DNA of 42,484 nt from an uncultured Acidobacteriaceae bacterium (GTDB lineage: Bacteria > Acidobacteriota > Terriglobia > Terriglobales > Acidobacteriaceae). The stretch's first letter is position 1. Each line of letters starts with the position of its first letter. The stretch covers positions 1 through 42,484 of the forward strand of contig CAIVDV010000074.1 in NCBI GenBank assembly GCA_903904755.1, read 5' to 3'. The notes under the pieces were generated by a model, which worked only from the letters and a program-made list of their open reading frames with translations, ran no database searches and had not been told where the DNA came from. Position numbers and translations under genes: made by a program. Positions 19,101-26,171 of the stretch are shown here, in pieces.

Positions 19101-20601
19101 CCCCGATTCCCTGGTACTGCGAATATCCCTGTGACGCATAGGTCACGTTGTTCGCCAGCTTGCCGTTATCCCCGGGGAACGTCGAGTTGTTCCACGGTTC
19201 CTCCGGGATGTATGACTTCGCACTTCGGTGGTGGGGAAGCGAGTTACTCGTGTCCACGTACGTGGTGAAGCTGTTGAGCAGGACGTCATAGTCCGTTCCG
19301 CCAACTGCCACGTTGTAGGGTGTTGAGCCCAGGCCGTTCACGGCCAACCCGCCCTGCGCCTGGCTCACATTGCTGGCATCGCAGCCGGCCGAGCCGGAGT
19401 CGCCCGTAGAGACGGTGACCGTCATGCCCTGGGCTGCTGCGATTTCCCAGATGGTGTTGATGTACTGGTTCCCTGAGCTCCCCTGGCTGCTCTCGCAGCC
19501 CCCAAAACTCACGTTCAGCAGGTCAGCCTGGTTATCGTCCAGCGCTCGGTTGATGGCCAGGAAAAGCCCGTAGGAAACCCAGGTATTGTCCGCCGTATAT
19601 AGAATCACCGTCGCGCCGGGGGCCAGTCCGCCGGCAACCTGCGTGTCCAGGTACGCCTCAATCGCGTCGCCATTCACGCCGGGGTCAGGCCCAGCCAACA
19701 CCACCTGCGTATGGTTCACCGGCAGTCCAAACGTCGCCCGGTAGTTGTCATTCTGCGCCAGCGTAATGTTGGAGTCGCCGGCCACGCCAATCGTTATCCC
19801 CGTTCCGTCATACTTTGTTCCGCTGGCATTCGGGTTCAGGGAGTTGGGGGTGTCATAAATCGTCGCCGCGTCCGCCGGTCCCAGGTACATGTAATACCCG
19901 CTGGCGAGGCTCCCGGTGGTGTATTCCGGGGTAATCTTTCCCGTTGCCCCGTCCACGTGTCCGCTTGCCCCGCGCATGGCCATGGACTTCGGCCGGAAAT
20001 CGTTCATTGACGCCACACCGGCAACAACCGGGGCCAGGGCTTCGGGAATTTGCGGGTCGCGGGCATTCGCCCAGTGCTTCTCCCCGCTCACCTGGTAGCG
20101 GTGAATCTCGGTATGGAAGGCAGACCGAATCTGCGCCGCGGTGCCGGTGAACTCAATCGTCATCCGGTTCTTCGCAACCTTGTCAATGGCAAACCCATGG
20201 CTGCTCAGCCAGTTGGTCACAGCGGAAAGGTCCGCCTGCGCCACACCGAAACGCGCCCCAAACTCCTCTGGCGTCAGCCAGTGATGGTACTCAGGATCGG
20301 CGGGATTCTGGACCGCCTGCAGAAACGTCTGCAGCGCTGCCTCCTGGTCGGCACTGTGCCGCAGCACCAGGATCATTCGCCCGGCCACCATGGAATCGGG
20401 TGCGGCTCCCAAATCCGTTGCCTTCGCCAACAAGGGGTGGGTATTGCCCGGCAGCGTCACCAGCGCTTTCTCCCGCACCTGCTGGGTGATGCGCGCTGGT
20501 ACCGGCACAGGGCCAGTCGAAAAGGCCAGTGCAAGCGAGGCGGTCAATGCAATTGCTGACAACACAGAAAGCGAGCGGGTGAGTTTCATAAGGTTCGCCA
20601 T
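16132..20601 (-). CDS. Secreted S53 sedolisin (pro-kumamolisin) with Ig-like repeats
   Basis: The product is 1489 residues long. A signal peptide (near residues 5-27) precedes an activation domain (about 40-190, with YHHWLTPEEFGARFG and the FHTEIHRYQ strand typical of pro-kumamolisin). The peptidase domain follows. Its Glu/Asp pair is expected in DAIEAYLDTQVAGG, the oxyanion Asp in VSTGDSGSAGC, and the nucleophile Ser581 in GVGGTSASAPAFAG. After about residue 690 come some seven Ig-like repeats sharing GTVxFKDG and DTLTVxYxGDxxY motifs. Near the end there is a hydrophobic segment plus basic residues (FGIPAKRRNWRG), a second hydrophobic stretch ending in GAVAC, a run of 15 Gly and a final Ig-like strand. 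Sedolisins are acid-active serine peptidases, suiting an acidic soil habitat. The tail may hold it in the envelope. A start at 20589 (MKLTRS) is also possible. Confidence 0.92.
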   Translation of the reverse strand: MANLMKLTRSLSVLSAIALTASLALAFSTGPVPVPARITQQVREKALVTLPGNTHPLLAKATDLGAAPDSMVAGRMILVLRHSADQEAALQTFLQAVQNPADPEYHHWLTPEEFGARFGVAQADLSAVTNWLSSHGFAIDKVAKNRMTIEFTGTAAQIRSAFHTEIHRYQVSGEKHWANARDPQIPEALAPVVAGVASMNDFRPKSMAMRGASGHVDGATGKITPEYTTGSLASGYYMYLGPADAATIYDTPNSLNPNASGTKYDGTGITIGVAGDSNITLAQNDNYRATFGLPVNHTQVVLAGPDPGVNGDAIEAYLDTQVAGGLAPGATVILYTADNTWVSYGLFLAINRALDDNQADLLNVSFGGCESSQGSSGNQYINTIWEIAAAQGMTVTVSTGDSGSAGCDASNVSQAQGGLAVNGLGSTPYNVAVGGTDYDVLLNSFTTYVDTSNSLPHHRSAKSYIPEEPWNNSTFPGDNGKLANNVTYASQGYSQYQGIGGGGGGVSSVYSVPSWQSSFATDMTGRNQPDVSFLAANALYGAMWGLCTDQDYDNAGNLLTDCLNTPTSGNSFNLTGVGGTSASAPAFAGMLALVAQKQGGRLGQADYVLYNLAKTKYATVFHDVTTGNNSVYCFNGTPNCALNSNNAPFMTGYDAGTGYDEATGLGSVDISKLASNWASAGLISTTTSLTLNGGVSAVNITHGASVTVGGHVAASSGSTPAGDVALVDSLSPASFPNNEGIEAFTLTGGTITGTTPYLPGGSYTVKAHYGGNETDAASDSNAISVTVAAESSSTAVSIGACFDPQTQAQTSTTNYGYFCYVDAEPYGNSASAASPNGYATGTITFKGGSTTLGTAPLMSNGIAEFYTTDLPPGTNTVTAVFPGDSSFSASTGTLPGVVNAAVTTASLNLSTQSIVAGSSVTLTGSLTTDSWGGAPTGTVSFKDGATTVNSATVAGTAGTVNGSVASGQAQYSGSGFTSGTHSITAVYNGDGNYAASAASSPVTLNVAAASTTVTVSPASNSIPASQSLSVSVSLTTATGLSAPSGSVTLSAPGVSGTYTSAATALAAGAATIVIPANSLASGVDTLTVHYAGDSYYGAKSGTANVTVGSGGTLTPTVTVTPGATNISSFPLSVTVAVTGSGATPSGTVKLSSGSYNSSSVTLAVGAASFNLSAGNLAAGNDTLTVTYSGDGVYKPGTGTAAVFVLGNPTVTVTPASASVTTDKTLAVTVNVGTVSPLAAPTGSITLAGGGYNSGATALTAGAAQITIPAGALALGADTLTASYTGDANYNAASGSANEQVNAPTPGITVAATNVTISAPGAATNNTSTLTVTPTNGFTGAVTFAASITSSPAGAIHLPTFAATPNPLTISGAAAQTATLTVSTTAPTTAVVHAAGTMSRWLPAGILSLLALLLFGIPAKRRNWRGMLAMVLLLGALATGAVACGGGGGGGGGGGGGGGSPGTTTGSYTVTITGTSGAVTASSTFTVNVQ

Positions 20602-20844
20602 GGTTCACCCATCTTATACCCCTTCTTTTATGGAAATCATGACAAATCAACTGGAAATGGCCCGCCCGGGGTGCTTCCGGTGCCCCGAGATTCCTCATCA
20701 GAGTCAGGCAAACGATATACTGGCGATGGAAAGCTGTCGCCGCTGCGCCGCGAAATCGGCCAGGATGCGACGCAAAAGATTTGCCAACCGTCTGTAACAA
20801 ACTCGCCACCCCGTGGATTTGTTCTGTCGGGGGAGAAAAACGTC

Positions 20845-21252
20845 ATGGAAGTTACAGTCAGGCACCTCGACCAGGTGCGGTTTCAGATTCAGGCACGCCA
20901 GCACACAGTCCTCTGCGACCAGCCCGCAGACAACGGCGGTGCCGATACCGGCATGACCCCGCCCGAGTTCCTGCTTGCCTCGCTTGCAAGTTGCGCCGCC
21001 TTCTACGCCATGCAGTACCTCAAATCCCGCGGCCTTGCGGAAACCGGCGTCGAAGTGAAGGTTACGGCTGAGAAGCTCAAGCCTCCTGCGCGCCTCGGCA
21101 ACTTCGTCATAGCCGTTGACTGCCCGGTTGCGCTTACCGACGACCAGATGCAGGCCCTCGAGCGCAGCGTCAAACACTGCCTCGTTCACAACACACTGCT
21201 CAACGTCCCGGCAATCTCCCTGCAGGTCACGCAACCCCAGCTCACCGCGTAG
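20845..21252 (+). CDS. OsmC/Ohr-family protein
   Basis: The protein has 135 residues with the OsmC fold. The two redox Cys expected of the family are present: one in LASLASCAAFYAMQYL (helix of the first half) and one in SVKHCLVHNTLLN. With the Glu of TPPEFLLASL these form the thiol peroxidase site that reduces organic hydroperoxides in the cytoplasm. Many OsmC-like proteins remain uncharacterised, so peroxidase activity is likely but not certain. I start it at the ATG at 20845, where MEVTVRHLDQVRFQI begins the domain, with GGGGGA about 9 bases upstream. The longer open frame upstream has no family similarity. It is divergent from the sedolisin gene and shares a terminator with the convergent GntR gene. 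Confidence 0.87.
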   Translation: MEVTVRHLDQVRFQIQARQHTVLCDQPADNGGADTGMTPPEFLLASLASCAAFYAMQYLKSRGLAETGVEVKVTAEKLKPPARLGNFVIAVDCPVALTDDQMQALERSVKHCLVHNTLLNVPAISLQVTQPQLTA

Positions 21253-21269
21253 ACTCTCTGTGTCTGCGC

Positions 21270-21301
21270 AAAAAGGCCTGGCCCCTGGGCTCGGCCTTTT
21301 T
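21270..21301. terminator. Bidirectional terminator between osmC-like and gntR genes
   Basis: AAAAAGGCC and GGCCTTTTT form a 9-bp stem around a 14-base loop, with T-runs on both strands. It lies 17 bases after the OsmC stop and 21 bases before the convergent GntR stop, so it can end transcription from both sides. Confidence 0.8.
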
Positions 21302-21322
21302 GCTTTTCGGGGCATCCCGTCG

Positions 21323-22078
21323 CTAGTGTTTCCGGAAAAGAACCTTGTATCCCCGCTGAAACGCCCGCAGATGGGTCCGCATAGCCTTTCGTGCCGCAGC
21401 GGGATTCTTCTGCTTGATCGCTTCCAGAATCGCGCGATGGTGCTGGTACGCCAGCTCACTGCCCGCCGTCAGCACCAGGCTCTTGGTAATCACTTCCTGC
21501 AGCCCCGTCCGGATATGCTTCAGCAACGCCGCCAGCACATCGTTCTTCGCTCCGGCCGCAATCGCCAGGTGGAAGTTCAAATCCAGATCGCTGAAGCCCT
21601 CGCTGCCTCCATCTATCGACGACTTCATCTCCCGCACAAATTTCTCAATATTGCGGATATCCTGCACCGTCGCCCGCTCCGCGCACAGCCCGGCAATTTC
21701 CGTCTCCAGCAGAAGCCTCGCCTCGCAGAACTCGTTCACTTCCTGCTCGCTGTTCAGCACACCCTTGGTCAGCAGAAGCGGCTTGTCCATATATTTCGAG
21801 TGCTGGTCCGACACGTAGCTGCCACCGCCGGCCCGCATCCGGATCAGCCCAATGAACGACAGCGACTTCAGCGCCTCCCGCAGCGTCGACCGGCCAACGT
21901 TGAACACCTGGCAAAGCTCCGCCTCTGACGGCAGCTTCTCCCCCGGCGCCCACCGCTTGCTCTCCAACTCCGATGCCAGTTGCATCGCAACCTGCTCGCT
22001 CAGGGTCGTTCGCTGCACCGGTTTTAGAGTCACCGTCGTGCTGTTGGGCTGTTTCCCGATTCGCCGCGTTGCTGCCAT
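21323..22078 (-). CDS. GntR-family regulator, FadR/FCD subfamily
   Basis: The 251-residue protein has a winged helix-turn-helix (about 20-95, with EKLPSEAELCQVFNVGRSTLREALKSL and the wing GLIRMRAGGGSYV). An FCD ligand domain (about 105-240) follows. Likely metal ligands are Asp and His in DLDLNFHLAIA, His in YQHHRAILEAI and His in MRTHLRAF; FCD proteins bind small carboxylates through such a metal. The subfamily includes the lactate regulators LldR and LutR-like proteins. It is divergent from larA and close to lactate permease and dehydrogenase genes, so a lactate or 2-hydroxyacid sensor is the natural reading. A GAGGAAG lies 7 bases before the ATG. Palindromes fitting the FadR-type pattern lie in its own upstream region and before the permease gene. 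Confidence 0.9.
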   Translation of the reverse strand: MAATRRIGKQPNSTTVTLKPVQRTTLSEQVAMQLASELESKRWAPGEKLPSEAELCQVFNVGRSTLREALKSLSFIGLIRMRAGGGSYVSDQHSKYMDKPLLLTKGVLNSEQEVNEFCEARLLLETEIAGLCAERATVQDIRNIEKFVREMKSSIDGGSEGFSDLDLNFHLAIAAGAKNDVLAALLKHIRTGLQEVITKSLVLTAGSELAYQHHRAILEAIKQKNPAAARKAMRTHLRAFQRGYKVLFRKH

Positions 22079-22219
22079 CGTGCATCTTCCTCAATACATA
22101 AGTTATGGACAAGTCAGGATAGCAGACAGCCATCCTCAGCGGCGCGGCCATCTCCGGCATCCAACACCTCCAGGCACATTGCTCCCCGGCCCCACTCTCC
22201 CATCCAAAACTCTGTACAA

Positions 22220-22232
22220 CCTGCCAGACAAG
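22220..22232. promoter_or_regulatory. Candidate GntR operator, gntR-larA intergenic
   Basis: CCTGCCAGACAAG is an imperfect palindrome close to CTTGTCAGACAAG and to the FadR-subfamily pattern TNGTNNNACNA. It is centred about 145 bases from both gntR and larA. The wider block at 22217-22238 is identical at 18 of 22 positions to 25971-25992, between the porin and permease genes. This supports a common regulator, most simply the adjacent GntR protein. Confidence 0.5.
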
Positions 22233-22371
22233 CTGATAGGCTGGACTCCTCCGGATGCTGGCTGGCACGCTGGGGGATGCAGGGCGCAACGCGAATGCCC
22301 GCTCCCATCGCACCCCCGTCAGGCCCGCGACGATTCAAGGAAATCCATCGAAACAGGAGCTTCGATATCTT

Positions 22372-23664
22372 ATGAAAGCGCATTTCTCCTTTGGCAAGAC
22401 CGGCATTGAAGTTGCCGTCCCACCGGGCTTCCACACCCAGGTCATCCACAGCAAAACCGGCCCCGCTCTCCCCGACGAAGCAGGCGCGCTCGGCTGGGCG
22501 CTGGACCATCCCATCGGATGCCCCGGCCTCGTCCAACTTGCCGCCGGCAAAAAGACTGCCGCAATCAGCATCTGCGATATCACCCGCCCCGCTCCCAACC
22601 GCGTCACTCTGCCCCCCATCCTCGAGCGCCTCCACGCTGCCGGTATCCCCGTGGAAGGCATTACGATTCTCATCGCCACCGGCCTGCATCGCGGCGCAAC
22701 GCCCGAGGAAATCCTCACGATTGTCGGTCCCGAAATCGCGGCGAAATACAACATCGTCAGCCACGACGCCAAGGCCCTCCACGAGCACCGCTTCCTCGGC
22801 GAAACCGGCCGCGGAACGCCTGTCTACATCGACGAGCGCTTCATCGCAGCTGACCTCCACATCACCCTCGGATTCATTGAGCAGCACCTCATGCTCGGCT
22901 TCAGTGGCGGGCGCAAACTCATCGCTCCGGGCGTCGCCGCCCAGGAGACCATCAAGGTTATCCACTCGCCCCGCTTCATGCGCGAACCCAAGGCCACTGA
23001 GGGCTCCATCAAGGACAATCCGCTCCATGCCGAACTGCTGGAAGTGGCCCGCATGGCCCGCCACGATTTCGCCCTCGACGTTACCCTCACCCAGGACAGA
23101 AAAATCTCCGGCGTCTTCGCCGGCGAGCCCGTCCAGGCACACGCCGCCGGCGTCGCCTTCGTCGAAAAAACCTGTCTCGAAATGCTCGATGCCCCCGTCG
23201 ACGCCGTCATCACCAGCGCCGCCGGTTACCCGCTCGATCTCACCTTCTACCAGATTGTCAAAGGCATCACCGCAGCAACCCACATGGTCAAGCCCGGTGG
23301 CCGCATTCTCATCGTCGCCGAGTGTGCAGAAGGGGTCGGCTCGCCCGAGTTCGCCCATAAGCTTGAGACCCTGACCGACTTCCAATCCTTCCTGGAAACG
23401 CTCCGCCTTGCCCCGGTTGAAGTTGACCAGTGGCAGTTGGAAAAACTCGCCCTCACCGGTCAGAAGTTTGAGCTGTATTTCTATACTCCGGGCGTTCATC
23501 CCCAGCAGTTGGGTCTTCTCAGCCCAAGGGCCTATCCAACCGTCGAAGCAGCAGTGGACGCAGTCCTCCAAGGCCTCGATGCCAATGCCCGCGTCGCACT
23601 CGTCCCAGAGGGACCGTATACCTTTGTCAAGGCCGAAGCAGCCGGCCTCGTCGCCGTTTCCTAG
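22372..23664 (+). CDS. larA: LarA-family nickel-pincer 2-hydroxyacid (lactate) racemase
   Basis: The 430-residue protein matches LarA closely in its active-site layout. Arg72 lies in DITRPAPNRV and His106 in TGLHRGATPEE. His172 and Lys182 lie in EQHLMLGFSGGRKLIAPG; the Lys carries the nickel-pincer nucleotide in LarA. His198 lies in VIHSPR, Tyr293/Gln294/Lys297 in FYQIVKG, and Trp354 follows. Spacing is within a few residues of Lactiplantibacillus LarA (Arg75, His108, His174, Lys184, His200, Gln295, Lys298). It should interconvert D- and L-2-hydroxyacids in the cytoplasm by hydride transfer. Neighbouring permease and D-lactate dehydrogenase favour lactate, but LarA homologues also act on other hydroxyacids. 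The cofactor genes larB, larC and larE are absent here. The ATG at 22372 begins the domain, with AGGAG 12 bases upstream; the longer frame adds nothing. Confidence 0.88.
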   Translation: MKAHFSFGKTGIEVAVPPGFHTQVIHSKTGPALPDEAGALGWALDHPIGCPGLVQLAAGKKTAAISICDITRPAPNRVTLPPILERLHAAGIPVEGITILIATGLHRGATPEEILTIVGPEIAAKYNIVSHDAKALHEHRFLGETGRGTPVYIDERFIAADLHITLGFIEQHLMLGFSGGRKLIAPGVAAQETIKVIHSPRFMREPKATEGSIKDNPLHAELLEVARMARHDFALDVTLTQDRKISGVFAGEPVQAHAAGVAFVEKTCLEMLDAPVDAVITSAAGYPLDLTFYQIVKGITAATHMVKPGGRILIVAECAEGVGSPEFAHKLETLTDFQSFLETLRLAPVEVDQWQLEKLALTGQKFELYFYTPGVHPQQLGLLSPRAYPTVEAAVDAVLQGLDANARVALVPEGPYTFVKAEAAGLVAVS

Positions 23665-23676
23665 GCATCGTTAACT

Positions 23677-23723
23677 GCAAAAGAGAAGGGCAATCCGGCC
23701 TCCGGATTGCCCTTCTCTTTTGC
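23677..23723. terminator. Bidirectional terminator between larA and porin gene
   Basis: This is a perfect 22-bp inverted repeat with a 3-base loop (CCT at 23699-23701). It has A-run and T-run ends, so it works for both the larA transcript and the convergent porin transcript. It begins 13 bases after the larA stop. Confidence 0.88.
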
Positions 23724-23737
23724 GACCGATAAGCAGC

Positions 23738-25858
23738 TTACGGAAGGATGTACCGGAAGCTGGTGAAGATCATGTTCTCAACTCCCTTGGCACCAATTCC
23801 CGTCGCACCTGACCAGCTTTCCCGCACCGCATAGCTGTACTGGAAGCCCTGCCGCACACGTCCGCGATCACCCTTGTACAGGTCATACCAGAAGCCCGCA
23901 GTGGCCTCCTGCACATTGCGTGTCTGCGCGCCGCATCCGCCGCCACTGTAGTAGCCGGTTGAGCCTCCGTTGTATCCCGGATTCGCGTTCGTGCCGCATG
24001 CCGAGTTGTTCAGCAGGCGAGAGCCATATCCCACCGCAGCAGCACTTGGCGATCCCCAGTGCGCTCCCCATTTTCCACCTGCCGCAAGCAACTCTTCCGT
24101 CGCAGTTTTGCTGCACGTAATCGTGCCTGCCACCGTCGCGCAGAACTCCGCCGTTGGCGAGCCTAGCGTGGTTGCAAGTGTGCTGGATTCATCAGCCCGG
24201 CCAGCATAATCGCCACCGTAGTAGGTGTAAATCTGCAGCCTCGGCGTCGGCGTAAACTCCGCCGTCAGCAAGCCCGAGAGATTGTGAATAGGCACCAGCA
24301 TTCCCGCTGCATTGGACGTGGCATCCGCCAGCACCGAGGTACCAAAGTGGCCGACACCCGGTCCCCACAACGCCTTGGCGCCGACAGTCAATTTGTTGGC
24401 AATCACGGGCACTCGCATGCTGCCACCAATTCCGCCCAGGACAATGCTGTTGTACATCGCCCCGCTGGCAGAAAGTGCCGGCGCAACCACCGCGCCCGTA
24501 GCCACATCCGTATAGCCGCCGTACAAATAGCTGTTCGTCGTCTCGCCCGGATAAACAGTCTCGTGGAAGAACCGCGAGATTCCGAAGATCTCATAGTGCC
24601 CAAAGCCCGGATCAAATGCAGCTTTCACAATCATGTCCGGTGCCTGATTGAAGGAGATGTTCATCAGGTTAGCGCAGGAGTTGAGCGTCTTGTAGACAGG
24701 AACCGCAACGGCCACCGTGTTTCCGGCAGAGTCGGTCTCGCTCTGGTTCGTGTAATTCACAATCGCGGTCGAAGGCGAACAGCCGTTGATCGCCTGATTC
24801 AGAAAACTCGCTGACAACCCCGCGCTGCCCACCACTGCATACGGTGTGTTCCCAGCGAGCGATGCAGAGTAAATCAACTGCGGATTCTCAGCAGAAACCG
24901 CGAACGCCGCCTTGGCAAATGCCTTGGTAACACGCAGGCTCCCCATTCGTGCCCAAACCAGTCCAGCAACGTAATTCGGGTCAATCATCGTTGGCAATGC
25001 CATGTTGCTGGCGGCCGTCGAAATTCCGCTCTTGCCTTCCGTTACCAGTGACCAGCCCTGCCCGCCGGAGACTGTCCAGTGATTCTTCGTCTCCAACTCC
25101 GCCAACGCAATGCGTTGCCTCAGCAGGTAACTGGACGACTGGTTGTTGTTCGACCCAGTCCCGACACCCAGAAAGTCGCCTTCAAAATAGGCGCGAATCG
25201 TCCCGAATGGAAGTTTGCCCTCCATTGTTACGCCCACACGCGACTGCTGCCCCGAAAGCCCGGACTCACTCAGCAGATATGAGTCTGCGTGTTCATACGG
25301 CAGTGCATTCCACGGCGTCACCTCACCGCCGCCCGTTGCGTGCGAGCGGTAGTACGCTTCTCCGTTGAAGAATCCGTATGGGGTGAGCGTAATCCCTTTG
25401 AAGTGCAGTTGCGAGGGGTTTTCAATCTGCTTGGCAACCTTCGCCGTTTCCGTGCTCACCGTCGCCGCCAAGGTGGTCTCGCCGGTGCGGATTTCGGTGA
25501 CATTACTCGCCAGTGCGGCCACCGCAGCACTATTCTGCGTCAATGCCTGCGAGTCCGCTGCAGCTGCGCTTTCGGCGTGAACTGCCGCGGCGCGAGCCTC
25601 GGCGGCTTCCTGGCGAGCCTTCACCAGCTCGGCACTGCGCGCGGCCATCTCTTCGCGCAATCCAGCTATCTGGCTTGCCTGGCTTTGAATCGCCTCCTGC
25701 ATTGCCTTCAATTGCTCCTCTACGGTCGGCACAGCAGCGGCACTGGACTTCTTCGCCGTTGCCTGCTTCTTGGCGGCGGGTGGGGCGGCAAAGGCCGCCT
25801 GACAGGTAAGGGAGGTGGCAATCGATGCCAGTATAAGGGTGTTCCTCATCAGTCTCAT
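23738..25858 (-). CDS. Outer-membrane porin with N-terminal coiled coil
   Basis: From the ATG at 25858 the product has 706 residues. It has a signal peptide (MRLMRNTLILASIATSLTCQAAFA), a Lys/Ala-rich linker and a long coiled coil (about 40-130, starting VEEQLKAMQEAIQSQASQI). The rest is beta-rich with alternating aromatic and polar residues, glycines and Asn-rich loops, as expected of an outer-membrane barrel; FKGITLTPYGFFNGEAYYR begins it. The coiled coil could span the periplasm toward peptidoglycan. I cannot name a porin family with confidence. Starts at 25894 and 25939 are possible; I prefer 25858 because it gives a normal signal peptide and follows a GAGGAAG. It is divergent from the lactate permease, and operator-like palindromes sit between them, so hydroxyacid uptake across the outer membrane is a fair guess. 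Confidence 0.75.
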   Translation of the reverse strand: MRLMRNTLILASIATSLTCQAAFAAPPAAKKQATAKKSSAAAVPTVEEQLKAMQEAIQSQASQIAGLREEMAARSAELVKARQEAAEARAAAVHAESAAAADSQALTQNSAAVAALASNVTEIRTGETTLAATVSTETAKVAKQIENPSQLHFKGITLTPYGFFNGEAYYRSHATGGGEVTPWNALPYEHADSYLLSESGLSGQQSRVGVTMEGKLPFGTIRAYFEGDFLGVGTGSNNNQSSSYLLRQRIALAELETKNHWTVSGGQGWSLVTEGKSGISTAASNMALPTMIDPNYVAGLVWARMGSLRVTKAFAKAAFAVSAENPQLIYSASLAGNTPYAVVGSAGLSASFLNQAINGCSPSTAIVNYTNQSETDSAGNTVAVAVPVYKTLNSCANLMNISFNQAPDMIVKAAFDPGFGHYEIFGISRFFHETVYPGETTNSYLYGGYTDVATGAVVAPALSASGAMYNSIVLGGIGGSMRVPVIANKLTVGAKALWGPGVGHFGTSVLADATSNAAGMLVPIHNLSGLLTAEFTPTPRLQIYTYYGGDYAGRADESSTLATTLGSPTAEFCATVAGTITCSKTATEELLAAGGKWGAHWGSPSAAAVGYGSRLLNNSACGTNANPGYNGGSTGYYSGGGCGAQTRNVQEATAGFWYDLYKGDRGRVRQGFQYSYAVRESWSGATGIGAKGVENMIFTSFRYILP

Positions 25859-25973
25859 GATTCCGTGGGCTTCCTCTCGGGTCCGGTTCTGCATCTGCGT
25901 CGCTCCGCCGTTACGGCAGGCCTGGAATGCAGCGGGCAATCTTTCAATCCGTAAATTGTGTTCAAATGTTCAA

Positions 25974-25986
25974 CCTGTCTGATAAG
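25974..25986. promoter_or_regulatory. Candidate GntR operator 1, porin-lldP intergenic
   Basis: CCTGTCTGATAAG is an imperfect palindrome of the same type as the site at 22220-22232. It forms one arm of a larger inverted repeat: CTGTCTGATAAGC (25975-25987) pairs 12 of 13 with the second site downstream. The position suits control of either divergent gene. Confidence 0.5.
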
Positions 25987-26006
25987 CTGCTAAACAGAAT
26001 GACAGG

Positions 26007-26019
26007 CTAATCAGACAGT
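26007..26019. promoter_or_regulatory. Candidate GntR operator 2, porin-lldP intergenic
   Basis: Read on the minus strand this is ACTGTCTGATTAG, a second copy of the palindrome in inverted orientation, 20 bases from operator 1. Paired sites of this kind are common for dimeric GntR proteins that bind cooperatively. Confidence 0.45.
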
Positions 26020-26042
26020 GCGGTTCAAAATTGTGGTCTGGC

Positions 26043-26058
26043 GGTGACATGCGTCACA
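26043..26058. promoter_or_regulatory. CRP-like box upstream of lldP
   Basis: GGTGACATGCGTCACA contains GTGA-N6-TCAC, the core of the CRP-type consensus TGTGA-N6-TCACA, about 115 bases before the permease ATG. Two Crp/Fnr-family regulators are encoded in this window, but neither has been tied to this motif. Chance occurrence cannot be excluded. Confidence 0.35.
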
Positions 26059-26171
26059 GACTGGAATATTTCTTCGCAGCCAGACTGCTCTACACTCTCT
26101 GCTCGTAGCGTTCTTTGAACATCTGTTGTTCTGGCCAGCAAGGTGCGGAGTACTTCTTTCGCGAGGTTTCC

